A stretch of DNA of 64,000 nucleotides, taken from positions 140,009 to 204,008 of the forward strand of contig CAJUCD010000002.1 of the NCBI GenBank assembly GCA_910585045.1, in the 5' to 3' direction. The notes below the pieces were generated by a model. It had not been told where the DNA came from. It was given only the letters and a program-made list of their open reading frames with translations, and searched no databases. Source of the DNA: an uncultured Bacilli bacterium (GTDB taxonomy: Bacteria; Bacillota_I; Bacilli_A; RF39; UBA660). Of the stretch, positions 60,460 to 64,000 are shown in pieces. Position numbers and translations under genes: made by a program. Within the stretch, counting starts at the first letter, position 1, and every line of letters starts with the position of its first letter.

Positions 60460-62394
60460 ATGATATTTGGTAAAATTTTGTATATTAGTGATAATATTGC
60501 ACATGTTGAGAATGTAAGTAAAGGGACTATTACAGCTGATTTGATGAATATTCATGTAATATTTGAAGAAAATGATCAAAGAATTTTAGGCGAAGTTATC
60601 GAATTAAATGATAATGAAATTAAAATTAGATTTTTAGGTGAATACATGGGTAAGAGATATGTAAATGGTGTTATTAGAAAACCTTTACTATCTAGTAAAA
60701 TAAGAGTTATTAATGGTGAAGAATTAGTGGAACTAGTAGGGGCACTTAGTGAAAAAAGTTTTGTTTTAGGTAGTAGTGCTACTTATAAAGGCTTTCAAAT
60801 TTGTCCAGATATTAATAGTTTATTTTCAAATCATTTAGCTATATTTGGGAACTCCGGTTCTGGTAAATCATGTGGAGTTTCAAGAATTATTCAAAATATC
60901 TTTAGTAACCCTAAAATGACTACTTATAATGCTAATATGTTTTTCTTTGATGCTTATGGAGAATATAAAAATGCTTTTGGTTCTTTAAATAAAATTAACC
61001 CTAATTATAGTTATAAATTTATTACAACTAATCCGCAAGAACCTACAGATTATTTATTAAAAATACCAGTTAATTTATTAACTTTAGATGATGTGGCTTT
61101 ATTATTACAAGCTAGTACTCATTCGCAATTGCCTATTTTAGAGCGAAGCATTAAATATGCTAAAATATTTTCTAGTGATAATGAAGAAGTTATAAAATAT
61201 AAAAATCACTTAATTGCTAAGGCTTTGATTGCAATTTTATTTAGTAATATGACTACTAGTTATAAGAAGAATGAAATATTTAAAGTTATTGAAGTATGTC
61301 ATACAAAAGAGTTTAATTTTGATTCTGTAATACCAGGGCTTGGGTATACAAGAAGTTTTAGTGAATGTTTTGAAATTGATTCAAATGGTAATTTTGGGGA
61401 ATCAGTTTTAATTACAGAATATATTTTAAAACATATAGATGAATCTATTGTAGAGATTAAAGAACCAGAAAATAGTTTTTATACTTTAAGAGAGCTAGCA
61501 GATGCTTTGGAATTTGTGCTTATTAGTGAAGGATTTCAAGGTAATCAAATGATGTATAATGAAGCTATGATTTTACAAGTTAGACTTAATACTATTATAA
61601 GTGGCCCTGTAAATAATTATTTTGATGGTTCAAAACATACTAGTACTAATGAGTTTATAAATGAATTAGTTAAACATAATAATGGTAGAGCACAAATAGT
61701 AAATATTAATTTAGAAGATATTGATGATGCTATTGCTAAAGTTATTGTTAAGATTATATCTAAACTGTTATTTGATTATTCTAAAGGTTTAAAAGAGAGA
61801 GCAAGTATTCCATTTCATTTATTTTTGGAGGAAGCTCATAGATATATTCAACAAGATACAGATACTTTCTTACTTGGTTATAATATATTTGATCGTATTG
61901 CTAAAGAGGGCCGTAAATATGGCGTAATGTTAGATATTATTAGTCAAAGACCTGTAGAAATTAGTGATACAGTTATTGCACAGTGTTCTAATTTCTTGAT
62001 TTTTAAGATGACTCACCCAAAAGATATAAAATATATTGAAGAAATGCTGCCTAATATTAGTAGTGATGTTATTGAAAAACAAAAAGTATTACAGCCAGGT
62101 AACTGTGTTGCTTTTGGTTCAGCTTTTAAAATTCCAATGATTTGTAAATTAGAAATGCCAGATCCGATGCCTTATAGTACAAACTGTAATGTTTCTGGTT
62201 TGTGGGGTGAAGAACCTAAAATGGCTACTCAAGTGGAAGTAACTCCTGTTGAAAATAATTATGTTACAGAGGGAGTAGCAACAAACGCTTTGGAAGAAAG
62301 TATGCAAGCTGATACTATATTTAATGGTGATAATACATCAAATAGTGGAGCAGATGCAGAGTTTAATCCTATGAGTGGTATGGGAGAAATATAA
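60460..62394 (+). CDS. HerA-like hexameric ATPase (DUF87)
   Basis: 644 residues. N-terminal HAS-barrel (1-95), RecA/FtsK-like ATPase with Walker A GNSGSGKS at about 130-137, Walker B FLEEAH at about 455-460, and the arginine-finger region near AKEGRKYGVMLDIISQRP. The last 60 residues are acidic and disordered. HerA works in DNA translocation with the NurA nuclease in archaea; bacterial copies also serve in phage defence. No NurA, Sir2 or other partner is next to it, so its role here is open. Confidence 0.88.
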   Translation: MIFGKILYISDNIAHVENVSKGTITADLMNIHVIFEENDQRILGEVIELNDNEIKIRFLGEYMGKRYVNGVIRKPLLSSKIRVINGEELVELVGALSEKSFVLGSSATYKGFQICPDINSLFSNHLAIFGNSGSGKSCGVSRIIQNIFSNPKMTTYNANMFFFDAYGEYKNAFGSLNKINPNYSYKFITTNPQEPTDYLLKIPVNLLTLDDVALLLQASTHSQLPILERSIKYAKIFSSDNEEVIKYKNHLIAKALIAILFSNMTTSYKKNEIFKVIEVCHTKEFNFDSVIPGLGYTRSFSECFEIDSNGNFGESVLITEYILKHIDESIVEIKEPENSFYTLRELADALEFVLISEGFQGNQMMYNEAMILQVRLNTIISGPVNNYFDGSKHTSTNEFINELVKHNNGRAQIVNINLEDIDDAIAKVIVKIISKLLFDYSKGLKERASIPFHLFLEEAHRYIQQDTDTFLLGYNIFDRIAKEGRKYGVMLDIISQRPVEISDTVIAQCSNFLIFKMTHPKDIKYIEEMLPNISSDVIEKQKVLQPGNCVAFGSAFKIPMICKLEMPDPMPYSTNCNVSGLWGEEPKMATQVEVTPVENNYVTEGVATNALEESMQADTIFNGDNTSNSGADAEFNPMSGMGEI

Positions 62395-62397
62395 ATA

Positions 62398-62423
62398 GCT
62401 AGATTTAATTTCTAGTTTTTTTA
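62398..62423 (+). terminator. Terminator after the HerA-like gene
   Basis: CTAGA and TCTAG with seven T. Confidence 0.75.
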
Positions 62424-62451
62424 TTTAGAGTGTCAAATTTAATGATTTTTA

Positions 62452-62481
62452 TTGTATAAATTATTTGATATATGGTATAAT
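62452..62481 (+). promoter_or_regulatory. Promoter of the 6S-like RNA
   Basis: TTGTAT (62452-62457), 18 bases, perfect TATAAT (62476-62481). Confidence 0.7.
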
Positions 62482-62487
62482 AATATT

Positions 62488-62663
62488 ACCTAGAGGATAT
62501 AGTTTATTTCACATAAAACCGACTATGTGATTTTATAGGGAGAATAATTATATACGGAGTTGAATGCTGGCTAGTTCCAGAATCCTAAAGTATATATGTT
62601 TCTTACCACCTGCGAGCGTGCGGGATTTTATCACAAATAGACTTCTCCTTTGGGTTTTTATTT
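62488..62663 (+). ncRNA. ssrS: Probable 6S RNA
   Basis: About 170 nt without an open frame, preceded by a strong promoter. Its ends pair over some 20 positions: ACCTAGAGGA (62488-62497) with TCTCCTTTGGGT (62645-62655), then TAGTTTATT with AATAGACTT. A large open centre follows, and a T run ends it. A long closed rod with central bubble is the 6S shape that mimics an open promoter and traps sigmaA polymerase. Location next to tcdA matches B. subtilis 6S-1. Support is structure and position. Confidence 0.62.
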
Positions 62664-62687
62664 GCTATAATTTAAGTGGTGATATTG

Positions 62688-63374
62688 ATGTTTGAAAGAT
62701 TGTTACCTCTTATAGATGATAAAAAGTTTCAAAAAATAAGTAATGCCAGAATACTTTTAGCAGGTGTTGGTGGGGTTGGAGGCTATGTTTTGGAAGCTTT
62801 AGTTAGAAGTGGCTTTTTAAATATAACTATTGTTGATGGCGATATAATTAATTTATCAAATCTTAATAGACAAATAATTGCAGATAGAACTAATATAGGT
62901 AAGTTAAAGGTTGAAGAAGCTAAAGAAAGAGTTTTTAAAATAAATGAAAGTGTTAAATTAAAAGTAATAGGAGAGTTTTTAACAGAAGATAATTTTAATA
63001 ATTATATTAATGAAGATTATGATTATATTATTGATGCTGTAGACGATATTAAAATTAAGATATTACTTATTAAATATGCTAAAAATAATGGTATTAAAAT
63101 AATTACATGTTTGGGTACTGGAAGAAAATTAGATCCAACAAAACTCGAAATAACTAAGCTTAATAAAACATTCAATGATCCTTTAGCTAAGAAATTAAGA
63201 TACGAATTAAAAAAACAAGAATTAGACTTGAATATTCCTGTTTTGTTTAGTAAAGAGGAAGCTATTAAAGTAGATAATGATATAATTGCATCAGCTATAT
63301 TTGTGCCAGCTACAGCAGGTGTTTATTTAGCAAATTATGTTTTCAGAGATATTATTAATGATAATGGAGATTAA
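62688..63374 (+). CDS. tcdA: tRNA threonylcarbamoyladenosine dehydratase
   Basis: A 228-residue E1/ThiF-like ATPase that cyclises t6A37 in tRNA to ct6A. Nucleotide-binding LLAGVGGVGGYVLEALVRSG at about 25-44, the DGDIINLSNLNRQIIA segment with the E1 signature, and DYDYIIDAVDDIKIK. The C-terminal catalytic loop GTGRKLDPTKLEI is TcdA-like. Start ATG 62688 follows GGTGAT. Confidence 0.92.
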   Translation: MFERLLPLIDDKKFQKISNARILLAGVGGVGGYVLEALVRSGFLNITIVDGDIINLSNLNRQIIADRTNIGKLKVEEAKERVFKINESVKLKVIGEFLTEDNFNNYINEDYDYIIDAVDDIKIKILLIKYAKNNGIKIITCLGTGRKLDPTKLEITKLNKTFNDPLAKKLRYELKKQELDLNIPVLFSKEEAIKVDNDIIASAIFVPATAGVYLANYVFRDIINDNGD

Positions 63375-63408
63375 AAAAATCTCTTTTTATTTTTAGAGAT
63401 TTTTAGGG
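63374..63408. terminator. Bidirectional terminator between tcdA and the HTH gene
   Basis: AAAATCTCT and AGAGATTTT arms, T runs on both strands. Confidence 0.75.
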
Positions 63409-63851
63409 CTATCTATTTTTCCAAGGAGATAGTCAGCAGATATTTTATATTTTGAACATAGGGTGAAAAGAAAAGGGGTTCCTATAATTGTTCTTTTAAG
63501 TTCGTGGTAAACAATTACAGAACGACTTATTTCTAGTTTATTAGCTAATTTTTCTTGAGTTAGCTTAAGTTCTTTGCGTAATTCTTTTAATCTGTTGCTA
63601 GAAATATTAGTATCTATTTCACAGTTGCTATTAGAGTATGATGTTTGATTATTTAAACCTAATAAATAATCAATAGAAACGTTAAAGTAGTTTGCTATCT
63701 GATTTAGTCTTTTTATAGGAATAATATCATATTGTTGTTCAAATTGATTATAAGAACTGCGACTAATACCTAATATAGATGCTACTTCTTTTTGAGTTAT
63801 GTTTTCTTTTTCGCGTAGTTCTTTTATTTTTTTGCCATATTCTAATGTCAT
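63393..63851 (-). CDS. Regulator with two Cro/CI HTH domains in tandem
   Basis: 152 residues with two complete HTH_3 domains: about 6-65 (IKELREKENITQKEVASILG, then SRSSYNQFE and DYLLGL) and about 86-148 (LKELRKELKLTQEKLANKLE, SRSVIVYHE, DYLLGKI). The two are similar but not identical and are joined by an Asn/Ser/Cys linker. One polypeptide could bind both halves of an operator without dimerising. RBS GGTGAAT upstream. Target unknown. Confidence 0.85.
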   Translation of the reverse strand: MTLEYGKKIKELREKENITQKEVASILGISRSSYNQFEQQYDIIPIKRLNQIANYFNVSIDYLLGLNNQTSYSNSNCEIDTNISSNRLKELRKELKLTQEKLANKLEISRSVIVYHELKRTIIGTPFLFTLCSKYKISADYLLGKIDSPKNL

Positions 63852-63926
63852 TATTAATTCACCTACATTATTTTCTCATGCTATTTTAGTTTATATATTT
63901 ATTTGACTGTTATTGATACATTTTTC

Positions 63927-63955
63927 TTGACAAATAGTATAGGTGATATTATAAT
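63927..63955 (+). promoter_or_regulatory. Strong promoter reading off the right end
   Basis: Consensus TTGACA (63927-63932), 17 bases, consensus TATAAT (63950-63955). The transcript would leave the window; its gene is not visible. Confidence 0.75.
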
Positions 63956-64000
63956 TTTAGTATAAATGATAAATTTCTAATATAATTGAGCGCTCATTAT

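Noticed and set aside
60000..62394. Phage-defence island with HerA
   Set aside because: No nuclease, Sir2 or other effector is adjacent, the base composition matches the rest, and the flanks are housekeeping genes.

Overview
The window is a roughly 27% GC chromosome segment from a spore-forming member of the Firmicutes (class Bacilli in the broad sense). It is probably an uncultured anaerobic gut lineage near the Erysipelotrichia/RF39-type groups; that placement is inference. The evidence is extreme AT richness, Gly-rich SD sequences, T-box leaders, B. subtilis-like gene order (spoVB-comN-relA-dtd-hisS-aspS; 6S RNA next to tcdA; rimM-trmD; rnc-smc), anaerobic metabolism (pflB-pflA), and scattered sporulation genes (gerM, gerE, spoIIIAH, a SpoIIID-like regulator, gpr, spoIID, spoVB, a YjcZ-like protein). 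The genetic code is standard: reading TGA as Trp does not repair the broken genes.

Layout. 1-4.2 kb: two unknown proteins, then a serine T-box leader controlling a small HD-type (p)ppGpp-hydrolase-like protein and serS. 4.3-7.4 kb: GyrI-like protein, a broken AraC regulator, VOC protein, HTH-membrane regulator, rdgB. 7.4-10.4 kb: pyruvate formate-lyase and its activase on the minus strand. 10.6-13.6 kb: YgjP-like metalloprotease, TrmH-family methyltransferase, rimM, trmD and an unknown protein as one block. 13.6-15.9 kb: acetyltransferase, PLC-like hydrolase, a type I toxin-antitoxin-like locus, tRNA-Arg, and a 47-residue protein. 15.9-17.7 kb: gerM, gerE, spoIIIAH. 17.8-26.5 kb: CmpB-like membrane protein, lepA, SpoIIID-like tandem HTH protein, hemW, comEA, comEC, holA. 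26.5-32.6 kb: rnhC, cvpA, thioredoxin, gpr, spoIID, a small membrane protein, a three-tRNA cluster (Lys, Ile, Glu), and a VanY-type carboxypeptidase. 32.7-41.5 kb: unknown protein, 1278-residue LRR protein, rnc, a short-armed smc, def, YjcZ-like protein. 41.7-44.8 kb: FtsW/RodA, an isolated GC-rich variable-repeat-like fragment, and a surface protein whose C-terminus resembles that fragment. 44.8-49.7 kb: spoVB, comN, relA, dtd and an unknown protein. 49.8-50.6 kb: pseudogene of an HD phosphohydrolase. 50.6-58.6 kb: T-box, hisS, aspS, asnS, gatC, gatA, gatB. 58.6-64 kb: several unknowns, a HerA-like ATPase, probable 6S RNA, tcdA and a tandem-HTH regulator.

How it fits together. Most of the window is translation machinery (five aminoacyl-tRNA or amidotransferase systems, tRNA and rRNA modification, deformylase, LepA) plus stringent response, competence and sporulation. 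The most striking points are: (i) RelA has lost the catalytic HD-x-x-ED residues of its hydrolase domain, while a separate small HD protein with an intact motif sits in the T-box-controlled serS operon; (ii) a compact Fst/par-style type I toxin-antitoxin architecture at 15.07-15.41 kb with both promoters, shared inverted 5' repeats and an antisense terminator visible; (iii) an orphan 85-bp, about 55% GC cassette bounded by an 8-bp inverted repeat that encodes a diversity-generating-retroelement-like variable peptide, upstream of a surface protein with the same C-terminal motif.
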